Source of the DNA: Thermococcus sp.
GTDB taxonomy: Archaea; Methanobacteriota_B; Thermococci; Thermococcales; Thermococcaceae
Length of the DNA: 20,384 nt
Reading direction: 5' to 3'
NCBI GenBank assembly: GCA_027001105.1
Contig: JALTMZ010000083.1
Span: 1-20,384, forward strand
This document shows, in pieces, positions 1-7,924 of this stretch; position 1 is the first letter of the stretch; each line of letters starts with the position of its first letter. The notes under the pieces were generated by a model. The model was not told the origin of the DNA and did not search any database. It was given only the letters and a program-made list of their open reading frames with translations. Both the position numbers and the translations under genes were made by a program.

Positions 1-2333
1 GAGATATAACAATGAGGATTGTCAATGAAGGGATAGGCGTGATTTCAAAGGACATTGGCTCACTCCTCGGGCTTAAAGCATATAGCTATCCTCCCCTCTT
101 TCATATAGTTGGGGCTCTTGTGTATAGGCTCTTTCCAACTGAGTATACCTTCTTTATTCTCCCAGCAGTTTACGGCACGATAAGTGTTGGTCTTTTTTAT
201 CTACTCTCAAAGGAAATTTTTGGAGACAACAAAAAAGCAATATTAGCCACGACTTTTCTTGCCTTTGCCCCAAATTTTGTATATAGAACCAGTCTCTATA
301 TTCCAGAAAACCTTGGACTTGTTCTTTTCATAACTGGAATGATACTTCTTGTGAAGTTTCTTAAAAGCTGGAACTATAAATATATAATAGGATTATTGGT
401 TTTATTACCAATTTACATGTTAACCCACAGAGGTTGGGTTTTCTTCGTTGCTGTTGCTGCAATAATGCTCTTTGTCCATCTAATTCCCTGGATAAAGAAA
501 AACTTACACTATTTTGCTTTGGCTGTGCTGATAGCGCTCATATTATACTTTATCCCCCCAATACATCGCTTTATTGCCAGCCTTCTTTTGAGAATGCCGA
601 AAGAGGAAGTCACAGCCTTGGGATACCTCAAATGGATTGGCGTTGTTCAATTAATCTTTGGAGTCCTTGCAACTAAAAAATACCTTAAAAGCGATCCCAT
701 AAGGCGGGGAATTGCACTATGGGCATGGACTTTCATGATCGCCGGTGCAATAGCATTCAGATTCAGAGATCCATATGCTTCGTTGCCACTTTCAATTATG
801 GCGGCTGAATTTTTCTACGATGATTTCCTCCCAAGCCTAAACACTTGGCTTAATACTGTGATCAAGGATACAAGCGGAAAAGGCTCTGACCTGTTTAAGA
901 GGGTCGTTCTGAGTAAGAAAACAAGAGCAATAATTATAGCTGTTCTAATTATAGTCCCAATTATTCAGGGAGCTTATTCCTCATATAAATACATAATCCC
1001 CCCGACAGTAAAAGACAGAGAGGCTTTTGAGTGGATTAAAGAGAACACCCCTCCAGATGCGGTCTTCCTTACATGGTGGGATGTTGGTTATCTCCTAATT
1101 GGAAACACCCACAGAAAAGACATAGTCATGTGGAAAAAAGTATATCAGGGATTTTTTGAAAAAGCGCCTAACCCCAGAGAAGCAATACAAGCGTATAATG
1201 ACGTTGTAACGATGTTTGGAACAACGCAGAGAGAAAGAGCGTACAAACTCATGGAAAAGTATAACGTGACTTATGTTTATTCAGATAGGAGAATGAGGAG
1301 TCTGGGTCTGATTAAATATGGACTAATGGAGTACATAGCCTATGATACCCACTTTAAAACGCTATTTGTAAATGGAAACTCCGAGATCTACAAGTTCATC
1401 CCAAACCCACCACTAAAACCTTATGACCTAAATCCACTCAGCTACACTGGAGAATACTCAGCGGTTGTCAACTTTTTGGAAAAGTTCTGGACCGGGTATA
1501 ACTATGCAGATTTTGATGACGGCTACAAGGCTGACTTTTTCCTGAATGCAAGGATTGCCCAGCTATACGCATACCTTTATCAAAAAACTGGCAATAAGAA
1601 GTTTAAAGAGAGATACCAATGGCTACTTAAATGGTTGACATACAGGCAGTTGGATAACGGAGGCTTCCCTGAAGGAGTTCCACCAAATGATTTCACTCTA
1701 TACACCGCATTCACAATGGAGCCACTCAAAGACTTGCCCTTTGAAGGAAAAGACAAAGCCCTCATCTATCTAAAAAACAGAGTAAAGGGCGACTACATAA
1801 TGACAACACCAAAAGACAAGAAAGGGGACTTATTTGCTGAAGCACAGATGTTGCCAATACTTTACGAGCTTGGAGTTCTGAATAAAACCACAACAGATAA
1901 CTTAGTCGAAAAGATTCTCAAAGAGCAGAGAAAAGATGGAAGCTGGAAGAAAAGCTTAGGTGGAACTATTGTTACAGCCTTTGGATTAGCGAGATACTAT
2001 CAGCTCAGCGGAGATGAAAGGGTTTTACCGGCAATTAAGAAAGCTGCTGAGTGGATTTCAGAACAGCAAGAAGAAAACGGAAGGTTCAAAGGAGAGGTTG
2101 GATATGGATACTCAAGAGCCACCTATGCAAATGTTCTCTTCATATATCACGTTGCTGGCATGAAAGATAAAGAAGGGCAGATGCTCAAAATAATTGAAGA
2201 AACTTATGATCTGCAAAAAGAGCCAAGACCTTTACAAGCAACCCTTGACATATTAAGGGCATTGGAGTACACTTATGGACTCGAACGTGCATTAGATATA
2301 CTCGAGAACATTTTAGAGCTTCATCCTTTTTAA
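1..2333 (+). CDS. STT3-like GT-C membrane glycosyltransferase with C-terminal alpha/alpha repeat domain (5' partial)
   Basis: The reading frame is open through the left edge: codons before the first ATG at 12 read D-I-T in frame, so the real start is probably outside the window. Counting from that ATG, residues about 20-325 hold some 9-10 hydrophobic segments. A PPLFH stretch at the first loop, an SLYIPE segment (possible TIXE/SVSE equivalent), an RFRDPYA segment and, at 355-359, WWDVG follow the order seen in STT3/AglB oligosaccharyltransferases, whose signature is WWDYG; the Tyr is Val here. Residues about 490-773 are soluble and carry repeated W/L-x-x-Q-x-x-(D/E)-N/D-G-x-F/W units typical of alpha/alpha toroid (terpene cyclase/prenyltransferase-like) folds. 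The likely role is lipid-linked sugar transfer at the outer membrane face; that is inference. It may be a GT-C paralogue rather than the main AglB. Product class fairly sure, substrate unknown. Confidence 0.75.
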   Translation, partial: DITMRIVNEGIGVISKDIGSLLGLKAYSYPPLFHIVGALVYRLFPTEYTFFILPAVYGTISVGLFYLLSKEIFGDNKKAILATTFLAFAPNFVYRTSLYIPENLGLVLFITGMILLVKFLKSWNYKYIIGLLVLLPIYMLTHRGWVFFVAVAAIMLFVHLIPWIKKNLHYFALAVLIALILYFIPPIHRFIASLLLRMPKEEVTALGYLKWIGVVQLIFGVLATKKYLKSDPIRRGIALWAWTFMIAGAIAFRFRDPYASLPLSIMAAEFFYDDFLPSLNTWLNTVIKDTSGKGSDLFKRVVLSKKTRAIIIAVLIIVPIIQGAYSSYKYIIPPTVKDREAFEWIKENTPPDAVFLTWWDVGYLLIGNTHRKDIVMWKKVYQGFFEKAPNPREAIQAYNDVVTMFGTTQRERAYKLMEKYNVTYVYSDRRMRSLGLIKYGLMEYIAYDTHFKTLFVNGNSEIYKFIPNPPLKPYDLNPLSYTGEYSAVVNFLEKFWTGYNYADFDDGYKADFFLNARIAQLYAYLYQKTGNKKFKERYQWLLKWLTYRQLDNGGFPEGVPPNDFTLYTAFTMEPLKDLPFEGKDKALIYLKNRVKGDYIMTTPKDKKGDLFAEAQMLPILYELGVLNKTTTDNLVEKILKEQRKDGSWKKSLGGTIVTAFGLARYYQLSGDERVLPAIKKAAEWISEQQEENGRFKGEVGYGYSRATYANVLFIYHVAGMKDKEGQMLKIIEETYDLQKEPRPLQATLDILRALEYTYGLERALDILENILELHPF

Positions 2334-2347
2334 CCCTTTAACCAAAA

Positions 2348-2365
2348 TTTTTTGATTTTGTTTTT
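2348..2365 (+). terminator. T-rich transcription terminator after the STT3-like gene
   Basis: Three T runs (6, 4 and 5) lie within 18 bases starting 15 nt after the stop codon. Archaeal RNA polymerase terminates at such oligo-T tracts without needing a hairpin. The assignment rests on composition and position only. Confidence 0.45.
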
Positions 2366-2424
2366 GCAAAAGGAAACTTACTCGGCTGTTTTATAAACTT
2401 AAAAGCCACATCTGAACAGTTAAT

Positions 2425-2432
2425 TTTAAATA
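2425..2432 (+). promoter_or_regulatory. Candidate TATA box for ppsA
   Basis: TTTAAATA lies 50 nt before the ppsA ATG, predicting a transcript start near 2453-2457 and a short leader that carries the GGAGGGA ribosome site at 2470-2476, 5 nt before the ATG. A second TATA-like stretch, TTTATAAAC near 2391-2400, is an alternative and would give a leader of about 55 nt. Confidence 0.45.
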
Positions 2433-2444
2433 GCCTCCCCCCTA

Positions 2445-2461
2445 TATCACCATCGGTTATT
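2445..2461 (+). promoter_or_regulatory. Candidate Thermococcales glycolytic motif (Tgr/TrmBL1 operator)
   Basis: TATCAC, five bases, GTTATT is seen between the candidate TATA and the ribosome site. The known motif for the sugar-responsive regulator Tgr/TrmBL1 is TATCAC-N5-GTGATA; the left half is perfect and the right half matches at 4 of 6 bases. Downstream of a TATA box this operator is known to repress, upstream it activates, so which TATA is used decides the expected response of ppsA. Assignment by motif only. Confidence 0.45.
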
Positions 2462-2481
2462 CTAAAAAAGGAGGGATTGAA

Positions 2482-4851
2482 ATGGCGTACAAATTCATAA
2501 AGTGGTTTGAGGAACTGAGCAAAGAAGATGTGGCACTTGTTGGTGGAAAGGGTGCAAACCTTGGAGAAATGACAAGAGCCGGCATTCCAGTTCCACCAGG
2601 ATTCTGTGTTACAGCCGAGGCATACAAGTACTTCGTCGAGAATGTTAAGGTTGAAGATGGAAGGACACTCCAAGAGTGGATTATGGATGTCATAAGCAAG
2701 ACCAACGTTGACGACAGCAAGCAGCTCCAAGAGAACACCGCCAAGATTAGGGAGAAGATCATCTCACTTCCAATGCCAGAGGAAATTGCAGAGGAAATAA
2801 AACAGGCATACAAAGAGCTCAGTCAGAGATTTGGTAAAGACGAGGTTTATGTTGCCGTTAGATCATCAGCCACTGCCGAAGATCTGCCAGATGCAAGCTT
2901 TGCAGGTCAACAGGAAACATACTTGGACATTATTGGTGCCGAAGATGTGATAAAGCACGTGCAAAAGTGCTGGGCATCACTCTGGACTGCAAGAGCTACC
3001 TTCTACAGAGAGAAGCAGGGATTCGATCACATGAAGGTCTATTTGAGCGCAGTTGTTCAGAAGATGGTCAACAGCGAGAAGAGCGGTGTTATGTTCACAG
3101 CTAACCCAGTTACAAACAACAGAAATGAGATCATGATTAACGCTTCATGGGGACTTGGTGAGGCAGTCGTCAGCGGTTCAGTTACACCAGACGAGTACAT
3201 CGTCGAGAAGGGAACATGGAAGATAAAGGAGAAGTTCATCGCAAAGAAGGAAGTTATGGTCGTCAGGAACCCCGAGACTGGTAAGGGAACCGTTTATGTT
3301 AAGGTCGCCGATTATCTCGGCCCAGAGTGGGTTGAGAAGCAGGTTCTAACAGACGAGCAAATTATTGAGGTCGCTAAGATTGGTGCAAAGATTGAAGAAC
3401 ACTACGGCTGGCCACAGGACATTGAGTGGGCATACGACAAGGATGATGGAAAGCTCTACATCGTTCAGAGCAGACCAATCACAACACTCAAAGAAGAAGT
3501 GACAGGAGAGGAAGTTGAGGAAGCAGAAGAGGCAGAAGTTATCCTTAAGGGTCTTGGTGCCTCACCAGGAATTGGTGCAGGTAGGGTTGTCGTAATCTTC
3601 GATGCCAGCGAGATTGACAAGGTTAAGGAAGGAGACATCCTCGTTACAACAATGACAAACCCAGATATGGTTCCAGCAATGAAGAGAGCTGCTGCAATTG
3701 TCACAGATGAGGGTGGAAGAACAAGCCACGCTGCAATCGTCTCAAGAGAGCTCGGAATCCCATGTGTTGTCGGTACAAAGGAGGCAACCAAGAAGCTTAA
3801 GACCGGCGACTATGTTACCGTCGATGGAACCAGAGGTGTCGTCTACAAGGGAATCGTCAAGAGCCTCGTCAAGAAGGAGAAAGAGGAGAAGGCAGAAGGA
3901 AAAGTCGTCGTTGCAGGTGCCCCACTTGTCACAGGAACAATGGTTAAGGTCAACGTTTCAATGCCAGAGGTTGCTGAGAGAGCAGCTGCAACAGGTGCAG
4001 ACGGTGTTGGACTGCTTAGAGCAGAGCACATGATTCTCACAATCGGACAGCACCCAATCAAGTTCATCAAGGAAGGAAAGTTCGACGAGCTTGTCGAGAG
4101 GCTCGCTGATGGTATCAGAACAGTTGCAGCCGCATTCTATCCAAGACCAGTCTGGTACAGAACATTAGACGCTCCAACAAACGAGTTCAAGGAGATGCCA
4201 GGTGGAGAGGACGAGCCAGACGAGAGAAACCCAATGCTCGGATGGAGAGGAATCAGAAGAAGCCTCGACCAGCCGGAGCTCCTTAAGGCAGAGTTCACTG
4301 CAATCAAGAAGGTTGTTGAGGAAGGCTACAACAACGTCGGTGTAATGCTCCCACTCGTCAGCCACCCGTACCAGATCAGAGAGGCAAAGAGAATTGCAAG
4401 AGAAGTCGGCCTTGAGCCACACAAGGACGTTGCCTTTGGTGTCATGATTGAGGTTCCAGCAGCAGCTCTGATAATCGAAGACCTCATCAAAGAAGGAATC
4501 GACTTCGTCAGCTTCGGTACAAACGACCTCACCCAGTACACACTCGCTCTTGACAGAGACAACGAGAGAGTCGCAAAGCTCTACGACGAGACACACCCAG
4601 CTGTGCTTAAGCTCATCAAGCACGTCATTAAGGTCTGTAAGAAGTACGGCGTTGAAACAAGCATCTGTGGACAGGCAGGAAGTGATCCAAAGATGGCAAG
4701 AATCCTTGTCAGACTTGGAATTGACAGCATCTCAGCCAACCCAGATGCCGTTGAATTGATCAGAAAGGTCGTTGCACAAGAAGAGCGCAAGATAATGCTC
4801 GAAGCTGCAAGAAAGCAAATCTTTAAGGAAGAAGAGGAAGACCTCTTCTGA
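2482..4851 (+). CDS. ppsA: Phosphoenolpyruvate synthase (pyruvate, water dikinase)
   Basis: Converts pyruvate, ATP and water to PEP, AMP and phosphate, the entry step of gluconeogenesis; in the Thermococcales it is very abundant and sugar-responsive. The 789 residues show the full three-part layout: an N-terminal ATP-grasp/nucleotide domain (about 1-345, with VGGKGANLGEM near 20 and VAVRSSATAEDLPDASFAGQ near 125), the mobile phosphohistidine domain with GGRTSHAAIVSRELGIPC around the swivelling His416, and the PEP-binding TIM barrel to the end with SFGTNDLTQYTLALDRDN and the catalytic Cys729 in CGQAGSDP. The ATG is set by GGAGGGA five bases upstream. The gene is flanked by T-rich stretches and is probably monocistronic. 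Codon choice is markedly more restricted than in the neighbouring membrane-protein genes, as expected for high expression. The C-terminus is a run of acidic residues. Confidence 0.97.
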   Translation: MAYKFIKWFEELSKEDVALVGGKGANLGEMTRAGIPVPPGFCVTAEAYKYFVENVKVEDGRTLQEWIMDVISKTNVDDSKQLQENTAKIREKIISLPMPEEIAEEIKQAYKELSQRFGKDEVYVAVRSSATAEDLPDASFAGQQETYLDIIGAEDVIKHVQKCWASLWTARATFYREKQGFDHMKVYLSAVVQKMVNSEKSGVMFTANPVTNNRNEIMINASWGLGEAVVSGSVTPDEYIVEKGTWKIKEKFIAKKEVMVVRNPETGKGTVYVKVADYLGPEWVEKQVLTDEQIIEVAKIGAKIEEHYGWPQDIEWAYDKDDGKLYIVQSRPITTLKEEVTGEEVEEAEEAEVILKGLGASPGIGAGRVVVIFDASEIDKVKEGDILVTTMTNPDMVPAMKRAAAIVTDEGGRTSHAAIVSRELGIPCVVGTKEATKKLKTGDYVTVDGTRGVVYKGIVKSLVKKEKEEKAEGKVVVAGAPLVTGTMVKVNVSMPEVAERAAATGADGVGLLRAEHMILTIGQHPIKFIKEGKFDELVERLADGIRTVAAAFYPRPVWYRTLDAPTNEFKEMPGGEDEPDERNPMLGWRGIRRSLDQPELLKAEFTAIKKVVEEGYNNVGVMLPLVSHPYQIREAKRIAREVGLEPHKDVAFGVMIEVPAAALIIEDLIKEGIDFVSFGTNDLTQYTLALDRDNERVAKLYDETHPAVLKLIKHVIKVCKKYGVETSICGQAGSDPKMARILVRLGIDSISANPDAVELIRKVVAQEERKIMLEAARKQIFKEEEEDLF

Positions 4852-4856
4852 GGTCT
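4830..4856 (+). repeat. Two overlapping, mutually exclusive hairpins across the ppsA stop codon
   Basis: AGAAGAGG (4830-4837) can pair with CCTCTTCT (4842-4849) over a 4-base loop, while AGACCTC (4839-4845) can pair with GAGGTCT (4850-4856), also over a 4-base loop. The two share bases 4842-4849 and cannot form together. The purine-rich half encodes the acidic C-terminus, so coding composition explains part of the first stem but not the second. Confidence 0.6.
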
Positions 4857-4861
4857 CTTAA

Positions 4862-4889
4862 CTTTTATCCTTTTGTTAATTTTGCTTTT
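4862..4889 (+). terminator. T-rich terminator after ppsA
   Basis: Four runs of four T residues follow the ppsA stop within 40 nt, directly behind the overlapping hairpins. This fits archaeal oligo-T termination; not tested. Confidence 0.5.
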
Positions 4890-4963
4890 CATTCCGTATT
4901 TAGTGTCCAATTTTCATAGAATTTTCCTTTCCCTGCTTCTTGGATGCTTTATCCATAATAAGG

Positions 4964-4974
4964 CTTTTATAATA
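4964..4974 (+). promoter_or_regulatory. TATA box of first MATE gene
   Basis: CTTTTATAATA centred near 4969 predicts transcription starting around 4994-5000, that is, at the ATG at 5000. The block that follows (TAACG, then TTCGAT) recurs at the equivalent place before the second MATE gene, showing that the promoter was duplicated with the gene. Confidence 0.65.
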
Positions 4975-4999
4975 ACGTTTCGATCATGATTTGAGTGAG

Positions 5000-6367
5000 A
5001 TGAACGAGAGAATACATGAGATGCGCAGGGAAATCGTTGAAGGAAACATGGAGAGAACCCTTCTCAGGCTAGCTTATCCTCTCATCATTAACAACATGAT
5101 TCAAGTTCTGTACAACCTTACAGACACTTTCTGGCTTGGGAAACTTGGAAAGGAAGAGCTTTCTGCTCCAGGAACAGCTTGGCCCCTCCTGTGGTTTTTC
5201 ATGAGCATAGGAATGGGCTTTGCAACTGCTGGATTTGCCTTTGTTAGCCAATATATCGGTGCTAAAAAATACGATAAGGCAAACAAAGCTGCTGGTGCTT
5301 TGTACTCTCTCATGATGATATTTGCGACATTTATAGCGCTACTTGGAGTAATAATAGCTCCTTATGCACTCAGATTCATGAGAGTCACTCCAGAGGTCTA
5401 TCCATTAGCTTTGAACTATATCAGAGTTATCTTCATAGGCCTTCCATTCTCCTTTACACTTTTTGCTTTTAACTTCCTTTTAAGGGCTGTAGGGGACACA
5501 AAAACCCCAGTAAAAATAAACATGTTTACAGTCTTCCTAAACATCGTTTTAGATCCGGTTTTGATATTTGGATGGCTTGGATTTCCAAGGTTAGGTGTCG
5601 TTGGTGCTGCAGTTGCAACCATGTTCTCCAATAGCATAGGTTCGATAATTGGAGGTTATTTGCTATTCACTGGCAAAGTAGGAATACATCTCACTATCGA
5701 AAATCTTAAGCCTGATTGGAACTTTTATGCAAGAATATTTAAAGTGGGTTTGCCCTCAAGTGTAGGCTTCTCCACAGATGCCTTTGGCTTTATCATTCTC
5801 ACGAGGATTATCTATTCCTATGGAACTGTCGCATTTGCGACTTATACAATAGCCAACCGACTAACAAACTTCATGTTTGCCATAGCAAATGGAATAAGTC
5901 AAGCAATGGGAACCATGGTTGGACAAAATGTTGGAGCTGAAAAGTATGAAAGAGCTAAAAAGATTGCAGAGAGGGCTATGCTGACGAATTTCATCATTTT
6001 AAGCATTGGGACACTAATTGTGGTGATGTTTAGACCTCAAATCTTTGGAGCATTTATAAAAGATGATGCTGTTTTAGCAGAGAGTTCAGTGTTCGTAAAG
6101 TACTTTGCCTTCTCACTTCCCTTCTTTGGGATATTGGCTGCTGTAAGCAATGTTTTCCAGAGTGCTGGGCACACAAAGAAGAGTATGGTGTTAGGAATGT
6201 TAAGGCTCTGGGTTCTCAGAATACCTTTGGCTTACTGGTTAGGTAAATTGACAGCAAGCACAGTTGGGATTTGGTTGGGAATGGGTTTAAGTAATGTTGC
6301 AGCTGCTTTGGTAGCTCTCACATGGTTCCTTAAAGGATCTTGGATGAAAAGAATAATAAACCATTAA
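5000..6367 (+). CDS. MATE family multidrug/Na+(H+) antiporter, copy 1
   Basis: A 12-helix exporter of the MatE fold (two 6-helix halves), expected to expel organic cations or metabolites in exchange for H+ or Na+. It carries LYNLTDTFWLGKLG in helix 1 and NIVLDPVLIFGWLG in helix 5; Asp42 and Asp185 correspond to the functional Asp41 and Asp184 of the P. furiosus MATE protein. Length, 455 residues, is normal. A TTG at 4991 would add three residues, but the ATG at 5000 fits better: the promoter would start RNA there, no ribosome site precedes either codon, and the second copy aligns from its own ATG with only one residue difference. So translation is probably leaderless. It sits in tandem with a close paralogue 34 nt downstream. 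Substrate unknown. Confidence 0.93.
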   Translation: MNERIHEMRREIVEGNMERTLLRLAYPLIINNMIQVLYNLTDTFWLGKLGKEELSAPGTAWPLLWFFMSIGMGFATAGFAFVSQYIGAKKYDKANKAAGALYSLMMIFATFIALLGVIIAPYALRFMRVTPEVYPLALNYIRVIFIGLPFSFTLFAFNFLLRAVGDTKTPVKINMFTVFLNIVLDPVLIFGWLGFPRLGVVGAAVATMFSNSIGSIIGGYLLFTGKVGIHLTIENLKPDWNFYARIFKVGLPSSVGFSTDAFGFIILTRIIYSYGTVAFATYTIANRLTNFMFAIANGISQAMGTMVGQNVGAEKYERAKKIAERAMLTNFIILSIGTLIVVMFRPQIFGAFIKDDAVLAESSVFVKYFAFSLPFFGILAAVSNVFQSAGHTKKSMVLGMLRLWVLRIPLAYWLGKLTASTVGIWLGMGLSNVAAALVALTWFLKGSWMKRIINH

Positions 6368-6368
6368 T

Positions 6369-6380
6369 CTTATATATTAA
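6369..6380 (+). promoter_or_regulatory. TATA box of second MATE gene
   Basis: CTTATATATTAA lies about 25-30 nt before the ATG at 6402, predicting a leaderless transcript. Downstream bases CGCTTCGAT mirror CGTTTCGAT in the promoter of the first copy. Confidence 0.65.
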
Positions 6381-6401
6381 CGCTTCGATTCATATTTTAC
6401 T

Positions 6402-7799
6402 ATGCCAAAACTACACGAGATGCGCAAAGAGATCATTGAGGGGAACATAGAGAGGACACTTTTTAAGTTGGCATGGCCTTTGATCATTAACAACTTAGTT
6501 CAGGTACTCTACAATATCACGGATACCTTTTGGTTAGGCAAGCTTGGGAGAGAAGCCCTTTCTGCTCCAGGGGTTTCTTGGCCACTAATAGGAACATTAA
6601 TGAGTCTCGGTATGGGCTTTGCAACTGCAGGATTTGCCTTTGTTGGACAGTATATAGGAGCTGAGAAATACGAAAGAGCAAATAAAGCTGCCGGTGCATT
6701 GTACTCATTAATTCTTATATTTGCCTCAACAGTTGCAATTGCTGGATTCTTTTTGGCTCCATATGCCCTTAAATTTATGAAGGTAACTCCAAATGTATAC
6801 CCAAATGCTTTGGCATATCTAAGAATCATCTTTGTTGGGATACCGTTTTCATTTACTGGATTTGCCTTTGGCTTTTTAATGAGGGCTGTAGGGGACACAA
6901 AAACCCCAGTGAAAATAAACCTCTTCACAGTTTTTTTGAACATAATTTTAGATCCAGTATTGATATTTGGACTATTTGGCCTGCCAGCTCTTGGTGTTAA
7001 GGGAGCAGCTCTGGCAACTGTAACTGCCAATAGCGTTGCTTCACTCATTGGCGCGTATCTGTTATTCACAGGAAAGGTTGGAATTCATCTCACAAAAGAT
7101 ACATTAAAACCAGATTTGGATTTTTACAAGAGAATTTTCAAAGTGGGCTTGCCATCGAGCATTGGACAGTCGGCAAACAGCTTTGGATTCGTAGTATTAA
7201 CAAGGATAATATTCGGATTTGGAGATGTGACCTATGCAGCATATACAATAACAACCCGATTAGTGAACTTCCTGACAAGCATTGCACGGGGCATATCTAT
7301 GGCTATGGGTACGATGATAGCGCAGAATGTAGGGGCTGAGAAGTATGAAAGAGCCAAGAAAATAGCTGAGAGAACAATAATCGTGAACTTTACAATAGCG
7401 ACAACGGCTATTTTGATAATCGGACTGTTCAGAGTTCAGATATTTAAGGTATTCCTTAATGATCCGGCGGTCATAGAGGAGAGTGCCATAGTGTTGAAAT
7501 ACTTCCTAAGCTCGGTTCCATTTTTTAATGGCATATTTGTAGTAGTCAACAACGTCTTTAGAAGCTCTGGGCATACCAAGAAGAGCATGATTCTTGGTAT
7601 CCTAAGACTCTGGGGGTTGAGGATTCCTTTAAGCTATGTGTTGGGGTATTTTGTATTCATGTCATCAGTTGGAGTGTTTTTAGGAATGGGCTTGAGCAAT
7701 GTTATAGGGGCAACAGTGGCAATTATTTGGTTCTTAACCGGCTCATGGATGAAAAGAATCATCGAAGAAGATGTTGGAAAATCAAGGATAACAACTTAG
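6402..7799 (+). CDS. MATE family multidrug/Na+(H+) antiporter, copy 2
   Basis: Second MATE exporter, 465 residues, about 12 membrane helices, very similar throughout to the preceding gene (shared stretches such as LGMGFATAGFAFVGQY, RAVGDTKTPVKIN, GAEKYERAKKIAER). Asp41 in NITDTFWLG and Asp184 in NIILDPVLIFG coincide in number with the two key aspartates of the P. furiosus MATE structure, which supports the ATG chosen. No ribosome site precedes it and the TATA box lies about 25 nt upstream, so leaderless translation is likely. Differences from copy 1 cluster in helices 7-8 (RIIFGFGDVTYAAYTITTRL against RIIYSYGTVAFATYTIANRL) and in the C-terminal half, which could mean different substrates. Of the two, this one looks closer to the P. 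furiosus protein as I remember it. Confidence 0.94.
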   Translation: MPKLHEMRKEIIEGNIERTLFKLAWPLIINNLVQVLYNITDTFWLGKLGREALSAPGVSWPLIGTLMSLGMGFATAGFAFVGQYIGAEKYERANKAAGALYSLILIFASTVAIAGFFLAPYALKFMKVTPNVYPNALAYLRIIFVGIPFSFTGFAFGFLMRAVGDTKTPVKINLFTVFLNIILDPVLIFGLFGLPALGVKGAALATVTANSVASLIGAYLLFTGKVGIHLTKDTLKPDLDFYKRIFKVGLPSSIGQSANSFGFVVLTRIIFGFGDVTYAAYTITTRLVNFLTSIARGISMAMGTMIAQNVGAEKYERAKKIAERTIIVNFTIATTAILIIGLFRVQIFKVFLNDPAVIEESAIVLKYFLSSVPFFNGIFVVVNNVFRSSGHTKKSMILGILRLWGLRIPLSYVLGYFVFMSSVGVFLGMGLSNVIGATVAIIWFLTGSWMKRIIEEDVGKSRITT

Positions 7800-7814
7800 A
7801 AAAGTTTGTTAGAA

Positions 7815-7902
7815 TGGTGCGGGGGCGGGGATTTGAACCCCGGAACCCCTACGGGAGTGGATCTTGAGTCCACCGCCTTTGACCAGGCTCGGCAACCCCC
7901 GC
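7815..7902 (-). tRNA. tRNA-Leu (anticodon CAA)
   Basis: Read on the minus strand from 7902, acceptor GCGGGGG pairs with CCCCCGC, followed by discriminator A and an encoded CCA ending at 7815. The anticodon stem GTGGA/TCCAC encloses loop CTCAAGA, giving anticodon CAA (bases 7866-7864), which reads UUG. A long variable arm and a T arm with GGTTCAAATCC make it a class II leucine tRNA of 85 nt plus CCA. No intron is seen. Confidence 0.97.
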
Positions 7903-7924
7903 TCCATCTCTCTATACAATGATA

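Noticed and set aside
434..676. Plus-strand ORF of 80 codons inside the STT3-like gene
   Set aside because: It lies wholly within a strong coding frame, has Cys-rich low-likelihood composition and no ribosome site; a frame shadow.
2457..2813. Minus-strand ORFs at the start of ppsA
   Set aside because: Antisense shadows of the N-terminal domain of ppsA with Ser/Leu-rich composition.
4165..4623. Minus-strand ORF of 152 codons opposite ppsA
   Set aside because: Antisense to the conserved PEP-binding domain; its openness follows from the biased codon use of ppsA. No promoter or start signal.
6509..7069. Minus-strand ORF of 186 codons opposite the second MATE gene
   Set aside because: The equivalent antisense frame is open in copy 1 too (5101-5313, 5416-5637) because the two genes share sequence; it has no start signals or recognisable domain.
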